Shown: piece by piece, positions 34,935-47,039 of the stretch
Position numbering within the stretch: the stretch's first letter is position 1
Layout of the letters: the number at the start of each line of letters is the position of its first letter
Source: Lyophyllum atratum
Taxonomy: Eukaryota > Basidiomycota > Agaricomycetes > Agaricales > Lyophyllaceae
Direction of reading: 5' to 3'
NCBI GenBank assembly: GCA_014905825.1
Contig: JACGCN010000013.1
Coordinates: 1,364,001-1,428,000, forward strand
Length of the DNA: 64,000 nucleotides
Program-made: the position numbers and the translations under genes
Notes under the pieces: generated by a model
The model's input: only the letters and a program-made list of their open reading frames with translations
What the model was told of the DNA's origin: nothing
Databases searched by the model: none

Positions 34935-37701
34935 ATGGTTCTCTTGTCGCTCTTGGCTCTGTCAAGCATCGTGCCTGCAGCACTTGCTGCAGTACGGCAC
35001 TTCGACCTCTCCATCGTTAATGCTGTCGTCGCTCCTGATGGATTTGCACGCCAGTAAGCTCAGACAGTCGTGTCCTGATATTCGCCACTAATTATTGCAC
35101 ATCTAAGGGCCGTCTTGGCTGGTGGGACGTTCCCTGGGCCTACCTTCGCTGTCAACAAGGGCGATTCCGTGGTAATACCCACACACAACAAGCTGGCCAA
35201 CCCTAATATGAGGCAAAGTACCTCCATCGTAAGTAGAGATCTATCTCAAAGCCGGGTATCAGAGCTCATACAGCATCATAATAGCATTGGCACGGGTTCT
35301 TCCAAGCTCGCACATCTGATATGGATGGTCCTTCGTAGGTTACTTTGCACGGACTATCGTTAACTCGCTCTAATCATGCTTGGCATATCAGATTCGTCAA
35401 TCAGGTATGCTGCTGTGGGTACCATTCCTTATGGCGGCTATTCTAACTCTGCATTAGTGCCCCATCCCTCCAAACACGACGTTCACATACGCCTTCGACA
35501 CTGCGGGACAAACGGGAAAGTTAGTCACGTCAATTTTAGGTCCCAATCGGTCATCTGATCAGTTCGACGCTCCAGCTACTGGTATCACTCCCATCTGTCT
35601 ACCCAGTATTGCGATGGCCTTCGTGGAGCGTTTGTCGTCTACGGTAAGCTTGAATCGATGCTTGGGCTTTTTTCTTGCTGAAACTTTTTTAAGATCCGTT
35701 TGATCCGCTGAGGCACCTCTATGATGTGGACGATGGTACGTGTCATAAGCGGCCAGGCTTAGGAAATACAACCGACAAAAAACCATAACTATAGCAAGCA
35801 CCGTCATCACCCTTGCAGACTGGTATCACAATCTCGCTCCTGCCGCGCAGAACACGTTCTTCCAGAGTGGCGTAGTTCCGTTCGTTCATTCTTCTTTGCC
35901 CTCAGTTTCTTCATGCTGAACTTGCAATTAGCATTCCTGACTCGGGGTTGATCAACGGCAAAGGACGATTCGTCGGCGGCCCTCTTGGTAAATAGACTCA
36001 AATTCCACGACCGCAGAATATTGATCAAGCTGAACAGTTCCCTACGCCGTCATCAACGTTGTAAGGGGGAAGAGGTACAGGCTTCGTATCTTTGCGATTT
36101 CTTGCCGTCCTTTCTTCACTTTCTCCGTCGACAACCACAATATCACTTTCATGGAAGCCGATGGTATCGAGCATGACCCTACCGTTGTCCAGAACGTTGA
36201 TGTCTATGCTGGTACGTTTCGTTGACGCATATTCGGAAACCTATGGTTCTGACCATGCCCGGTATAGCGCAACGTGTATCCGTCATCTTGAACGCGAACC
36301 AGCCTGTTGGAAATTACTGGATCCGAGCACCTCCCACTGGCGGCGCCCCCGCTGGAAACCCCAACTGTGCGTTGATCCGAATTGCCCTACTTAAAAGTCC
36401 TGAAGTCGTTCGCAGTCAACCCCGCTCTTACTAAGGCGATCTTGAGGTACAAAGGTGCACGAATCGCCGAGCCCACCACGAACAATACAGTTGGACCCAA
36501 GCTTCTCGACCAACAGATGCATGTATGTGGTCCTTTAATCTCTTCACAAGGATCCGCAATGAATAAACCTCACACAGCCCATCGCCTCTGAACATCCTGG
36601 AATGGTATTTCATTCCCCTTAATCGCTCTGATTTTGTGAAACTCATACGACGCTCGCGTAGCTCGGTTCGGGACCCGCAGACGTTGGTCAGTTTGAATGT
36701 AATGCGACGTTATCATCGCGTACTGATTTCATCTTGAAGCCATCACCCTCAACATCGCTCAGCCTAACCCCCCCTTCTTCGACATCAACGGCATCTCTTA
36801 CATCTCGCCCACGGTCCCCGTCCTCTTGCAGTTGCTCAGCGGAGCCGCCAAGGTGAAGCGCTCAATTGCACTATACCTGAAAAGCCGTTGAGGTCTTGTT
36901 GTTTAGCCCCAAGATCTCCTTCCTTCGGAACAAGTGTAAGCGTGCAAATCTTGCCTGGATAGCTCAGTTACTTACCGTCGTTCTTCGAAAGCTTCATCCT
37001 CCCAAAGAACAAGTTGATTGAAGTTTCCATTCCAGGAACTGGAGGTGCGTCGCCTTATACCGATAAACCAACACTCCTCTGACACCAATTCCATAACATT
37101 CTAGCCCATCCCTTCCACTGTGAGTAGCGAATCAGCGTATGCGGAATGATCTTTCTCAAGGTATCCGCTGAATAGTGCACGGTCACGCCTTCGATGTTAT
37201 CCGCCCGTCCAACGACAACAACACCAACTTCGTCAAGTATGTTGTTCACTTAGCCGTCATATAAGTCCCGAAAATGACCATTCACAACCTACAGCCCGCT
37301 CCGGCGTGATGTCTATCCGAGTAAGTCTCGACTGGTTGCATCATCTGCTCTTCCTCATTAACGCTCTGCATGACTAGTCAACGGAGGTAACACGACGTTC
37401 AGATTCTGTACGTACACTTCGTCTTGTTTCCCGTCGCCTGCCGCTCACCGCATACTTCCTAAGTCTCTGGGAACCCCGGTGCCTGGTTCTTGCATTGGTA
37501 CGTCCCCTCGTTCCGTCGCTAAGGTATTCGGACTCATCCCGCCCCTACAGTCACATTGACTGGCATCTCGAAGCCGGCCTTGCCATCGTTTTCGCAGAGG
37601 CGCCTGCCGATAACATTGCTGGACCCCAATCCCAGATTACGCCTCAGGACTGGAAGGACCTCTGCCCGATGTACGATGCGCTCGCTCCTGACTTCCAGTG
37701 A
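34935..37701 (+). CDS. Laccase (secreted multicopper oxidase)
   Basis: Oxidises phenolic substrates with reduction of O2 to water; in basidiomycetes it acts outside the cell on lignin-derived and other aromatics. ATG 34935 gives a signal peptide ([18 protein letters not shown]). Across many short introns the four copper motifs are intact: HWHGFFQ (cattggcac at the end of an intron near 35287), [32 protein letters not shown] and [16 protein letters not shown]. Other family blocks are [46 protein letters not shown] and [19 protein letters not shown]. The residue ten positions after the type-1 Cys is Leu, which in laccases usually goes with a lower to middle redox potential than Phe. The end ALAPDFQ gives about 520 residues, normal for the family. 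Exon limits were placed by homology reasoning only. Confidence 0.92.
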
Positions 37702-38808
37702 TTGGCCTAGGGAATTCCTGTCGACAGATAGCATGATTAGTGTAACACACGAAGCGTTGTATACAGATAGCTCAATACAACCAGTATCGTTCGGTTCATT
37801 CTTACAACTGACAGGGTATGAAGATCGAACAAGAACATGTATTGAACATCAAGGACAGGCAAACAAGTACGAACTATGACAATCTAGAAAGAGACAAATA
37901 TCAATTAGTACATCGTTCGAATAATGTAGATGTGCCAGGCGATCTCTGCGTCCACATAGAGGGTCAGACATCCAAAGGAAGGTCGTTTCAACTCGCATCG
38001 CGTCGACCCCCGCCTCGCATCATCGCACCACAAGGGCGGCCCACAGCTCAGCGTGTCTTTTGGGTTCAACACAACTGAGGGGGAGAATTAATGTTTGGCA
38101 TTGGGGGAGTACTCCGAAGAGGACGCTAGAGTGGAAACTGCGAATGAAGGTGTATTTCATCAAGTATGTGGACGCAGATCGATCCCGAACAACAAGGAAC
38201 ATGAAGGAGACTTACACGAGGTATGACCAAAGAGACCGCCTATCGAGCCAAGAAGATAAAGCGCCTGAAGGTGAAGAAAATTAGTACTGCGTCGAAAGGA
38301 TGGTTGTGGGAGAAGAATCAGACAAAAAGGCACTGGCAAGTACACTGTGCGCCCCGAAGGGCGCGTATCTGTTGCGAACAGATGTGCTCTATTCCTCGGC
38401 ATGGTCGTGTAGGACGGGGAAGAGAATAAAGTCATCACTTGGATCTTCCGTCCATGAAGGACGAAGACACGTAACAAGATGGAGAAAGGATACTCACAAA
38501 TAGGGGATGGATGAGGAAGACGGGATGAAGAGACGATGATCTGGAAAAAAAAGATTTATACATCCATGATGTTTGGTCAGCTTTGTCAGGGTCCGTGCAC
38601 GTGCACGTGCTCCTCCAGTTATTTTCCTGGCTCAGTACTAGCAGCTGCGATCCCAGCTGGGTATTGTCCTGCAGTGCTTGCTATAGTAATCACATCCTGA
38701 AGAGAATCGGAACATCCTTGCTTGCTATAGGAAAGAGGCGTAAGATTGAGCGTTCGAGCAAACAATGAGTAAAAGCATAGTATACGTCACCAGCTGCATC
38801 AGGAACAA
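37702..38808. other. intergenic, no gene recognised
   Basis: 1.1 kb between laccase and the tRNA gene. A short self-complementary alternating run, gtgcacgtgcacgtgc, lies near 38594-38609. No protein-coding evidence. Confidence 0.5.
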
Positions 38809-38891
38809 GCCGCGTTGGCGTAGTGGTAGCGCGTCTCACTTGTATCAAGTCGTGCAATGAGAAGGTCATTCGTTCAATCCGGGTACGTGGC
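38809..38891 (+). tRNA. tRNA-Thr (UGU) with 12-nt intron
   Basis: Folds as a cloverleaf. The acceptor stem gccgcgt (38809-38815) pairs with acgtggc (38885-38891), one G-U pair. The D stem is gcgt/gcgc. The anticodon stem tctca/tgaga encloses cttgta, an intron at 38845-38856, and a. After removing the intron the loop reads CUUGUAA with anticodon UGU at 38841-38843. The T arm is attcg-ttcaatc-cgggt. The A box (tggcgtagtgg) and B box (gttcaatcc) fit RNA polymerase III promoters, and a run of six T shortly after the end is a Pol III terminator. The mature body is 71 nt before CCA. Confidence 0.88.
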
Positions 38892-39088
38892 ATCTTTTTT
38901 CTCACCGCATAGACCATCGTGGGCGACGTGTGAGCTCCTGAGCGTGCTCTTGCGGCGGCTTGCCTTTGGAGTTTGTTTTGGAAGCTCAGATATGTCAACC
39001 ATTCGATAGCTTCAGGAAATCAAGAAAAGAAAATACAATACACCATACACAAATCAGTTAGCCGCTATTCTTTCTCTAACTTGTACTC

Positions 39089-41906
39089 TCAATCCGCGCC
39101 CCTTGCTTGTCCAAACATATCCAGCCGATGTTTGATCTGGAGGAGACGATCTCGCCTATCTTCTAAGAACGCTCGTCGCTTTGCCAACGCAGGATCCTCC
39201 GTGAGCATCGCTTTCATGTTCCGTGCTACGTCAGTGTGCGTCAACAAACTCTCCAAGAGGCTTTTCTGGAGGGTATTTGCAAGCGCCTGGCTGAGCTCAT
39301 GCTCGATAGATAGCGGAATGTAGTCAATGATGCGCTGCGGGGAGGAATTAGCCCAGTATCATTGACAGACAAAGACAAACACCCACCTTGTATGCAACCT
39401 GGAAGTACGCACGAACGTTGGCCATAACGGCAAGAGCAGCATGGTCGCCCTCAGCGATATCATACTCACGATGATTACTAAGAACATGCTGGTTTCGTAT
39501 AGCTGGCCTCAGAACTGAAGTTTCTGAATATCGCGCGGTGTAGTATTGCTGTAGCCAGTGGTTCGCCTCAGAAGAGAAATGCTCGGTATTTTGCGTGAAG
39601 GCTGGGATACTCTCGAGCCTGAGCATCTTCATGAGGGTATGCAAAGTTTCAGCTTTACACTTGTCAAGTTCGGCTTTGGTTATCGAACTACGTGATGAAC
39701 TTGTTAGCATCTATCGAAACGGATATGGGAGACGCCAGACGAACGCAACGTGTTTCTGGAGGTCCTTGAATTGTCCGAAGTGCTGCGCCGTCAGGTCCTG
39801 TATGAAGTCCGAACAACGTGCAAATATATCTTCGAAGCAAGACATGGTAGGCCCGTCCCAAAGGCTGGTGAACTTGAGGATATAGTTCTTGGTTGCGTTG
39901 TACGGTACGTGAGTTGGGAGCTCCCATCCCATGGAGCTGCAGCGTTGTATGAGTTACGCAGGTGTAAAATAGACCAGTTTCCAAAACTTACTCTGCGATA
40001 GCTATCTTGACCTCATCTACGTCGATCGGAGGCCCGGAAGGTCCCTCTTGGCCCTCGGATACGTCGCTCCAAGACATCAAGTAGGAGGGCTTGAAGTTGG
40101 GGCGTGTGCGAAAGATGTCCTTCTTAAACCCCTCGTAGCGACGACGATTGCCTTGAACGAGACCTTTGCTGCTCTCGCCGAAGACGGCCGAACGAAAATC
40201 ATCGCAGAACTTGGTTATGAGAAGGACGACTTGTGTCGAAGGGTCATTAACGCTAAGAGCAGGGAGCTTCTTCAACTGGGTCTGGCAACTGACGAGTAAC
40301 TGCTGCACTTGGTCGTTTAGTTTGGGCAAGCTAGTCGAAAGCAATCAGCCTTCGATGCGAAAAAAAGAGACGGAAGCGCATACTTATTTTCGATGAGCCG
40401 GACGAGGAGTTCGCTGATATTGGTTACGAAATTGGGGACTCCGAAACGATTACGGTCAGCGATAGTATTCCACGGCGCGGTGTTCTCGAAGAAGTGGGCG
40501 GCGATCTTCTGGGATTCCACTCGCGATATGTTACGGCCACGCTCATCGTCGTCTGGCAAGCGAACACAATAGTAGCCGTGCTTGAGGGGATTTGAAATGC
40601 CTTCGATAACCTCCTTCCATCTCTTCCGATCGCCAATTGCGCCGGGGGTGAGCTTATCTGGTTTTGTCAGGACACCTGAAATATCCGCGGTCATGACGGG
40701 TATATGATGCGAGGACAGGGTGCGGGACAATACCTATCGTGCGCTCCCCTTTGGGATCGGCCTCTCTAGCGAGACGAACTGCAGCTTGATTTTGAATATC
40801 GTCTAAACAGGCGACGAGGGTGGTCGGTGTTCAGTTAACTTGACTGATATATTGTAGCAAACTCTGTACATACCACTCATCGGAATCGCGACGAGAATAA
40901 GCGTGTTCTCGCCTTGGATGTGTGTCTCGACGAGGTCCTGAACGAGGGCGATGTCATTGAGGTCCGAGTTTTGGATGAGCCCTGCGATTGGAAAAGAAAT
41001 AATCAGGTTGGTCGTGGCATCGTCGAGCGTACCCACGTACCAGGTAGGTCAATGAAGGAGAGGTCAGTTAGGTCAGGGTCCTTGACGTCGATGAAAACAA
41101 TGTTTTTCGAAAATGGGAGAGTGTTCAGGTCCTTGGCATTCTTCAAGTCAGCCTCTGTTTTCGTCAAGAAATCTTTGCTGGGAATGTGAGGATTCAAGAT
41201 AGCTGCTTGGGCGCGGCGAAGGTAGATCTCCATTTTCTTCTTGTCGCGGAGAGCAGGACCGAATGCCTCAGTAACTGGGGCTGCGAGTGGAGTCCCATCG
41301 TCCGCGTGAGTCTTTCTAAGGTAAATCGTGCATGACCAAGACTTCGCTGTGGTGGACATCGAGCACTCCATGGGGCACCTGCCAGAACGATACACTGGCT
41401 TAAGGGTCTACTCCAAGCAAAGGGCGACCGATACTTACCTAGTACACGTTCCGCTGTCCCTGGGGACATTGATCTGTTACTTTGATGAGCATAAACGACG
41501 ACAAAGGGGGTCAAATTACTCACACCGCTCACGGCTTCGACCAGGGAGCTTTTTCCCGCTAAAAACAGGACTAAATTGACATGACAATAGGTGAGTTGGA
41601 CACGTTCTACGTACCAGATTGACTACCGATCACAGTTAGGCGAGGCATGTCCAGAAGAATTCCTGCCCTAAAGGCGAATCAGACGAAAAGGATGGTCTCC
41701 GAGGAAGAGCAACGGACCCCAGCTCCGAGAGGTCTCGATGCAAGGCCATGAGCTCCTTACACCTGCGTGCATAGTCCGACGAGGTAATCGGCGTGGGATC
41801 TTGAGAGGGTAGCTTAGATGACGTCGAGCCTCCGCTGCGTGTACCACTGCTCCCGCCGCTGGGGCTGGGGCTGATGGTGTTTCGACGCGCGAGCTTGGTG
41901 AACATG
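39089..41906 (-). CDS. Dynamin-family GTPase (Mx-like)
   Basis: Large self-assembling GTPase for membrane remodelling. The model runs from MFTKLARRNTISPSPSGGSS at 41906 to a stop at 39089, with about ten introns. GTPase motifs: G1 as IGSQS joined across an intron to AGKSSLVEAVSG, the G2 region VPRDSGTCTRCPMECSM, G3 in VKDPDLTDLSFIDLPG, and G4 in TKPDKLTPGAIGDRKRW. The stalk includes RNRFGVPNFVTNISELLVRL, LITKFCDDFRSAVFGESSKG and WDGPTMSCFEDIFARCSDFI. The GED region is AYFQVAYK, RIIDYIPLSIEHEL and LQKSLLESLLTHTDVARNMK. No PH or Pro-rich tail is seen, so it resembles Mx/Vps1-like rather than classical endocytic dynamin. Many Agaricomycetes carry expanded sets of such genes; the cargo or membrane is not deducible. 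Confidence 0.88.
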
Positions 41907-43053
41907 ATCTGCAAGGTAGGAAACTCTGAGATAGTCGGAGAGGACAACACATCTGACTAGCCCTTTTATGAGACGAAGCTAAGCCACGAGGACCCAAGGA
42001 CAGGCCCTTTTTCGATTCGGAACGAATGGGTGCGTAATGAGGCATGGCTATAAGAAGCAAGGAATGAGAGTATCGGCGTACGTCATGACGCGATTGAGAC
42101 GACGTGTTTAGGGCGCCTACCTTAGCCTTATCCAAACTGGCATGCAAAAGCATGGAAATCACTGATCACGACGTACCTCGGCGTCAATCTATACAAGGGC
42201 GGCATGGGACTGATTGTTTTGCATATGCTACGACAATTCCATTGTTCCTCGGGACCGCGGTATCGACCTAGGAAGCAGCGAAATTGCTGGTCCAGAATCC
42301 CATCAACTTCGCTCAAATCCATTACTGATATCATGCAGTTTGCCGTTCGAGTCTGAGCGCATGGGAAGGTCAGGTTCCGGGCTCGCGTCTTAGAGATGAA
42401 GCAGAAGAAGTCGGTTGGGCGCTTCAAAGCTTCTGTGACCCATATACGGACCACGTAATGCGTTTTTTGATGTGGGCATGCCTATACCGGAATCGCCACC
42501 GCGTCCTCATGGGTGCCAAAAATGAAAGGGTGCAGGCGCTGCATAGAGCTTCTGCGAATGGTATCCGGAAGCTTGAGTCTGACTTGACTGTATGGTGAAA
42601 TGGATAACTTCGGGTCTTCTGGTGTCTTCTGACTTGCGCACAGCACGATGACAGCACATCCTAGATAGAACCTTCAATAGAGAGATTATCCTTTTTCGTA
42701 ATGTAATAGCTATAGCGTGTGATACAATCTTAAGAAAACTTGGGGATGACCTCGTCGCTTTTCTGTAGTAGAAGTCAACGGTGTGCACTTGACAAAGAGA
42801 CGACTCACGAAAGGGAACCCCTATGCCTGTCACCGGGAAATTTCCTAGGTAGCAGCCGTTCAGAGGTAGTCCCGCCGACGAGCGTATCCAGAACATTCCC
42901 CAGCCACATATGATGTCAGTCCTAGACATCCCAGAAATACAGGTTCTCGATGTTTACGCCATGGCATCCAAAGCCCAAGGTGACACCGATTCAGGTTGAA
43001 ACAGTACTCTTGCACAGAAGACCCGGGACGCGTCGTTATCCACATTTTATGCC
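41907..43053. other. divergent intergenic region
   Basis: Between the dynamin gene (minus) and the membrane protein gene (plus), so it holds both promoters. Open frames at 42128-42929 on the minus strand show no family features and are not called. Confidence 0.45.
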
Positions 43054-43869
43054 ATGGAGGACGCCGCACCGTATTTCGATCCAACCGCCGACTCCAATTA
43101 CTCTACGATCCTCCATACTCGCCCATGGGTATATTATCGGGGGACATCCACCACAGTCCCTGTCACTGTACTCGGTAGGCGGGTCCTCCCTGACAATCGC
43201 GCCTTTTACCTGCAACGGCGAGGCTGGCGGACCGGCCTGCTAGGTTGGACAATCGGTGCGTGGCTGGGGGGAACGATAGGAAAGGAGATGAATGTAACGC
43301 CAGACAAGTCAGGAGACTGGGAAAAGGACGTCGATCCCAAGCAAAGGGAGAAAATCGACCGGGACATCAAGAAATTCGTCGAAGGTGGGCGGCTGCCGAG
43401 GGATCACAAGGCCCTCGAGTCGGACTTCATACATATCCCAGTCGCTGCAGGTGATGGTTATTTCCGAATCCTCGTGTATCATCCATCAGCATCAGTGTTT
43501 TCGCCCATCGCTTCCACCACGACATTCCGCGTCGGGTCGCTGACCGTCAGCTCGTCTCACCCACGAGGCGCATCGATCCTCACCATCGTGCCCGAGCTTT
43601 CATTGAAGATCGCCTGGGTGGTCGCCACTACGGTGGCGATGACCATGTTCTACAGCATGTTCCCGTTCCTGAAAGTGGCGCAGCTGGTGCCCTTTACGAG
43701 CACATTTGCTAACTGGGCTCTGCAGTTCCTGTATAGGCTTACGGGAGCTCAGCAGTTGACTGCGCGCCTGAAGGAAAAGTACCACGTTAGAGAGAAGAAA
43801 GTGAAGGCCGAGGAGTCCATGAATCGTGCTGTACGTGACTGCCTTCATGTCCGCTTACAGCTGAAATGA
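43054..43869 (+). CDS. Hypothetical protein with membrane segments
   Basis: Not assigned to a named family. A single open exon of 271 residues starting MEDAAPYFDPTADSNYSTIL. A Gly-rich amphipathic stretch, RTGLLGWTIGAWLGGTIGKE, is followed by a charged region with PKQREKIDRDIKKFVEGGRL and DFIHIPVAAGDGYFRILVYH. Two hydrophobic segments follow: LKIAWVVATTVAMTMFYSMF (a clear membrane span) and VAQLVPFTSTFANWALQFLY. A charged tail rich in Lys/Glu follows. The last codons may be read-through of an intron, because gtacgtgact follows MNRA. The sequence looks like a conserved fungal membrane protein; no reaction can be stated. Confidence 0.6.
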   Translation: MEDAAPYFDPTADSNYSTILHTRPWVYYRGTSTTVPVTVLGRRVLPDNRAFYLQRRGWRTGLLGWTIGAWLGGTIGKEMNVTPDKSGDWEKDVDPKQREKIDRDIKKFVEGGRLPRDHKALESDFIHIPVAAGDGYFRILVYHPSASVFSPIASTTTFRVGSLTVSSSHPRGASILTIVPELSLKIAWVVATTVAMTMFYSMFPFLKVAQLVPFTSTFANWALQFLYRLTGAQQLTARLKEKYHVREKKVKAEESMNRAVRDCLHVRLQLK

Positions 43870-44903
43870 CTCCCGGACATCGTAGGTTCCGATTGGATCT
43901 ATGGGTGTACGGAATGCGTATGATCTTGAGGAGGACGCAAGGCAGGGGGGGGGGGGAATCGCCTTTAAGCGTTTGTAGCCTTTGAATTATTCAATACGAT
44001 CGTTCGAAACGCGCGTTGAAAACGCACGCTAGGTGTTCTGCGTAAGAGTAAGTCTCCAAGATCTATCTTAGAGAGCGGCATATCCATGAACGGCAGGTAC
44101 CTCATGAGTGACGACCAAGTGTGCAAGTTGAAAGTTCCACAGGAGAAGGCTCGGAGCGGAGTCCCTGGCCATGGACCTCCGACCAGGGGCCTGGACCTGG
44201 TCAACGAGGTTCAACATATGTAAACAGGTACGTAAGCGTACGCCCTCATAATTGCTGATCACAGATCACATCGACTTGAACCTCCACAGCTACTGCCCAA
44301 ATCCTGAACTGCCTCCTTCAGCGCCTCTACATAATCCGACTACAGTACGACGACGCATTTTGATTCTTTGTCCGACAGACTTGATCTCGAAAAATCACGG
44401 CTCCAAGTTTGCAGGGACCACGTGCCACTCTAGTGGGCCTTGAACGTGTTTAAGAGAGTCAAGTATCCCTCGTCACAATTTGCGTCTTGCTGCGGCCACG
44501 ATGTTAATACACCAGGTGAATACGAAGCATCGCCGGATCCACTGTCGCAGTCCATCTGAGGATTGCACGTGTGGACCCACAAAGTCTTGAATCTACTACT
44601 CAGCTGGGCTCCCTCTCGCAGGATCAATAGGGACTTCTGCACCCACATGTCTCTTAGGCGCCACTCGAACGGCGATTTAGAAAACACGCTGTATACATGC
44701 TCTGACGTAACACGTTGCCTCCTTACATCTCGCTGCGCCCACCTTTTAAACATCCCGTGTGCGAGAGCCTTCGACCTTACCAGGCTCGTAAGACTTCCGT
44801 CGACTATTTGGTACCTCCTGTCCCTCCCCTCCTTTCTCAACTAAGCTATATATTCTCACCGAAGGTGACTATATATTCTTCCACCTTCTCGGAGCATCCG
44901 ACG
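43870..44903. other. intergenic with poly-G run
   Basis: No gene recognised. A run of about 12 G lies near 43947-43958. The right end is the presumed promoter and 5' leader of the RNase H gene. Confidence 0.45.
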
Positions 44904-46400
44904 ATGTCGACCGAATATCAACGTCGGACGAGTCGGCCTTTCAGTCCTACTTGGACCTGCGACCCCGTATTTGGGATCGTCCACTCCTCAGGCTGTAATA
45001 CATGCCTTCATTATGTGAGGCATGTCGCTGCGACCAGCCAGTCGGAGAATGATCCGTCGTTCCGGGACGCCGTGAAAGAGCGCGACAGCCAACGTACGTT
45101 CTGTTATTTAAACGGATTCTGCGAAGGCGGCAGGCCTGAGGAGGAGGAATATGGCCACACCGCAGATATGGTTAGGCGGTATCGTGATGAGCGCGATGAA
45201 GCTGTAGAGCTTGCAAACCATCGCACTGCCGAGCTGCTCGCCACGAAGGAGGCATTGCTTCATATGCACGAGCGATTTCAATCCCTGCAGGCCCTATTCG
45301 ATGAGATGGTAGAGTTCTCTACTGGTGGAAAACCATTCGTGGGAGATCGCATGACGCACCTCGAGGATATCCTTCTGGGGACATCTAGCGACCAGGATCA
45401 GGAAACGTACGCGCTCGAGCCGAGTTCTCAACCAGTCGATGTACTACCATTACCAACGCCCCCAGCGTCACCTTCACGCGTACGATCATACCTGCCGTCT
45501 CCACCATTAACTCCAGAAGCGTTGCCAGACGTATCACCCCTCCCTTCGGCTCTTCCGCCCCCGGACTCTATATTTTTGGATGGTCCGCCAACTTCAGCCA
45601 ATGACGAAGCCTACGCAGCTTCAGTCTCCGCGTCGCCGAAGGGAACTATGGAATGTGTGGACCGGGAGCCAACCCCGGAGAGCTGTGGGACGACGCCGGC
45701 TTTGGAGACTCAGCGAAGCGTCTTCGAGCTAAACTGGCTCATGGACGACGCACGTGAGGGCGACACCCAAGCCTTGTTAAGAGTTAACGAGCTCTATATG
45801 GGGGCACATCTCGCACCATCCAAGGACAGAACCAGCGTACAACAATCCCTCATTCTTGAATGGAAGGACGTGCGCCCATCCCTCACCTCAGGAAAACCAT
45901 CGAGTCGACGTCCTCCTCTCGGCGAGTCTGACACTCCCGAGATCTTCGTGGACGCATCGGGATGGGGGGTGGGTTTCATGCTCAATGGGCGATGGTTAGC
46001 GTGGAAGCTTAAACCCGGGTGGAAATGCCAAGGCCGCGATAACAACTGGGCCGAGATGGTGGCAGTCGAGCTCGGCTTGCACGTCGCCATAGCCGCGGGC
46101 TTTCACTCGCAGACCATCGTTATGAGATCGGACAACTGGGGCGTTGTTCAATCCCTCCTCAAGGGAAAGTCGAGGCACGCCAAGCAGCTGGAGATCTTAC
46201 GAGAGATCGTTGCGTTGACGAAGCGTTGTAAGATTACACTCATCCCTGTGTGGGTCCCGACGGCTGAGAACCCGGCGGATAAACCTTCGCGTGGGGTGTT
46301 CGCGTCGAAGGCTTTGCTTTTCCCTATCTCGTTGCCTCTGCCAAATCATCTCGTACCGTTCTTACAACCGTCGGTTGAATTTCGCGCTCTCCCTCGTTGA
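44904..46400 (+). CDS. Stand-alone RNase H of retroelement type with coiled-coil N-terminus
   Basis: An uninterrupted 498-residue frame from ATG 44904. Residues 1-160 include a Cys/His-containing segment (VFGIVHSSGCNTCLHYVRHV), a charged coiled coil (MVRRYRDERDEAVELANHRT, ATKEALLHMHERFQSLQALF) and no Gag knuckle. Residues about 165-270 are Pro/Ser-rich and acidic, probably disordered. The C-terminus is an RNase H domain of the same kind as in the YR retrotransposon at 9.4 kb: EIFVDASGWGVGFMLNGRWL, NNWAEMVAVELGLHVAI, IVMRSDNWGVVQSLLKGKSR and NPADKPSRGVF. All four catalytic acids (D, E, D, D) are present. No reverse transcriptase or recombinase lies on either side. It is either a relic that kept one open domain or a host gene made from one. 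The preserved frame favours selection, but this is inference. Confidence 0.75.
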   Translation: MSTEYQRRTSRPFSPTWTCDPVFGIVHSSGCNTCLHYVRHVAATSQSENDPSFRDAVKERDSQRTFCYLNGFCEGGRPEEEEYGHTADMVRRYRDERDEAVELANHRTAELLATKEALLHMHERFQSLQALFDEMVEFSTGGKPFVGDRMTHLEDILLGTSSDQDQETYALEPSSQPVDVLPLPTPPASPSRVRSYLPSPPLTPEALPDVSPLPSALPPPDSIFLDGPPTSANDEAYAASVSASPKGTMECVDREPTPESCGTTPALETQRSVFELNWLMDDAREGDTQALLRVNELYMGAHLAPSKDRTSVQQSLILEWKDVRPSLTSGKPSSRRPPLGESDTPEIFVDASGWGVGFMLNGRWLAWKLKPGWKCQGRDNNWAEMVAVELGLHVAIAAGFHSQTIVMRSDNWGVVQSLLKGKSRHAKQLEILREIVALTKRCKITLIPVWVPTAENPADKPSRGVFASKALLFPISLPLPNHLVPFLQPSVEFRALPR

Positions 46401-47039
46401 GTCGAGTTGTATTCGTCCGCGTTCGTATACTAGGCCACCCATGTACTATAAGCTTTCGTTCGTTTGATTTTGTGCTACGACTGTATTTACTGCTCTTGTT
46501 ATTATTATGCTTCCCTCTCAGTTATGTGGATTACGAGGTTGCAATTCGAAGACGTCTCGCGTATTCCACCCTCTGTGCAAGCCAAGTGATAATGAATTTC
46601 GTCACGATCAGCCACTTTCTTGGACTTCCATTCCTCACTTGCTGTTCAGTGAAGACCTGCATCTCCTTGTTCCTGAAGCTGTCTTCGCAAGCACCTCCTA
46701 GTAAAGTACCATGAACACAACGGCCGCGCCAATGTTCTAAAACATGATTTTTTGGCGCAGAAATCCACTCGAGGTAAGATAAAATAAGTTGTTCTGATGC
46801 TGTACTACGTATAATCGTACTTCTCTATCCTTTCACTCCTTCATGACTCAATTCCGTCTTGGTCCCGTACAGCAGTGCTACTCGCGATGATAACGAACAG
46901 CCTCGCTGACTCTTCCGAAATAAGCACAGCACGATCGCTGACTCAGCGAGCATCACGCGGGGTGTAGAACTCCAGCCAAACACCGATCCTCAACTGTTTC
47001 CACCTCCAATCCACAACGCCCACCCCAAACGACTTTACA
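46401..47039. other. intergenic, no gene recognised
   Basis: A 640-bp gap between two same-strand genes. It should contain the PIN-domain gene's promoter. No tyrosine recombinase sequence follows the RNase H frame here. Confidence 0.5.

Noticed and set aside
42128..42929. Minus-strand frames upstream of the dynamin gene
   Set aside because: No family resemblance and no consistent splice structure; left as intergenic.
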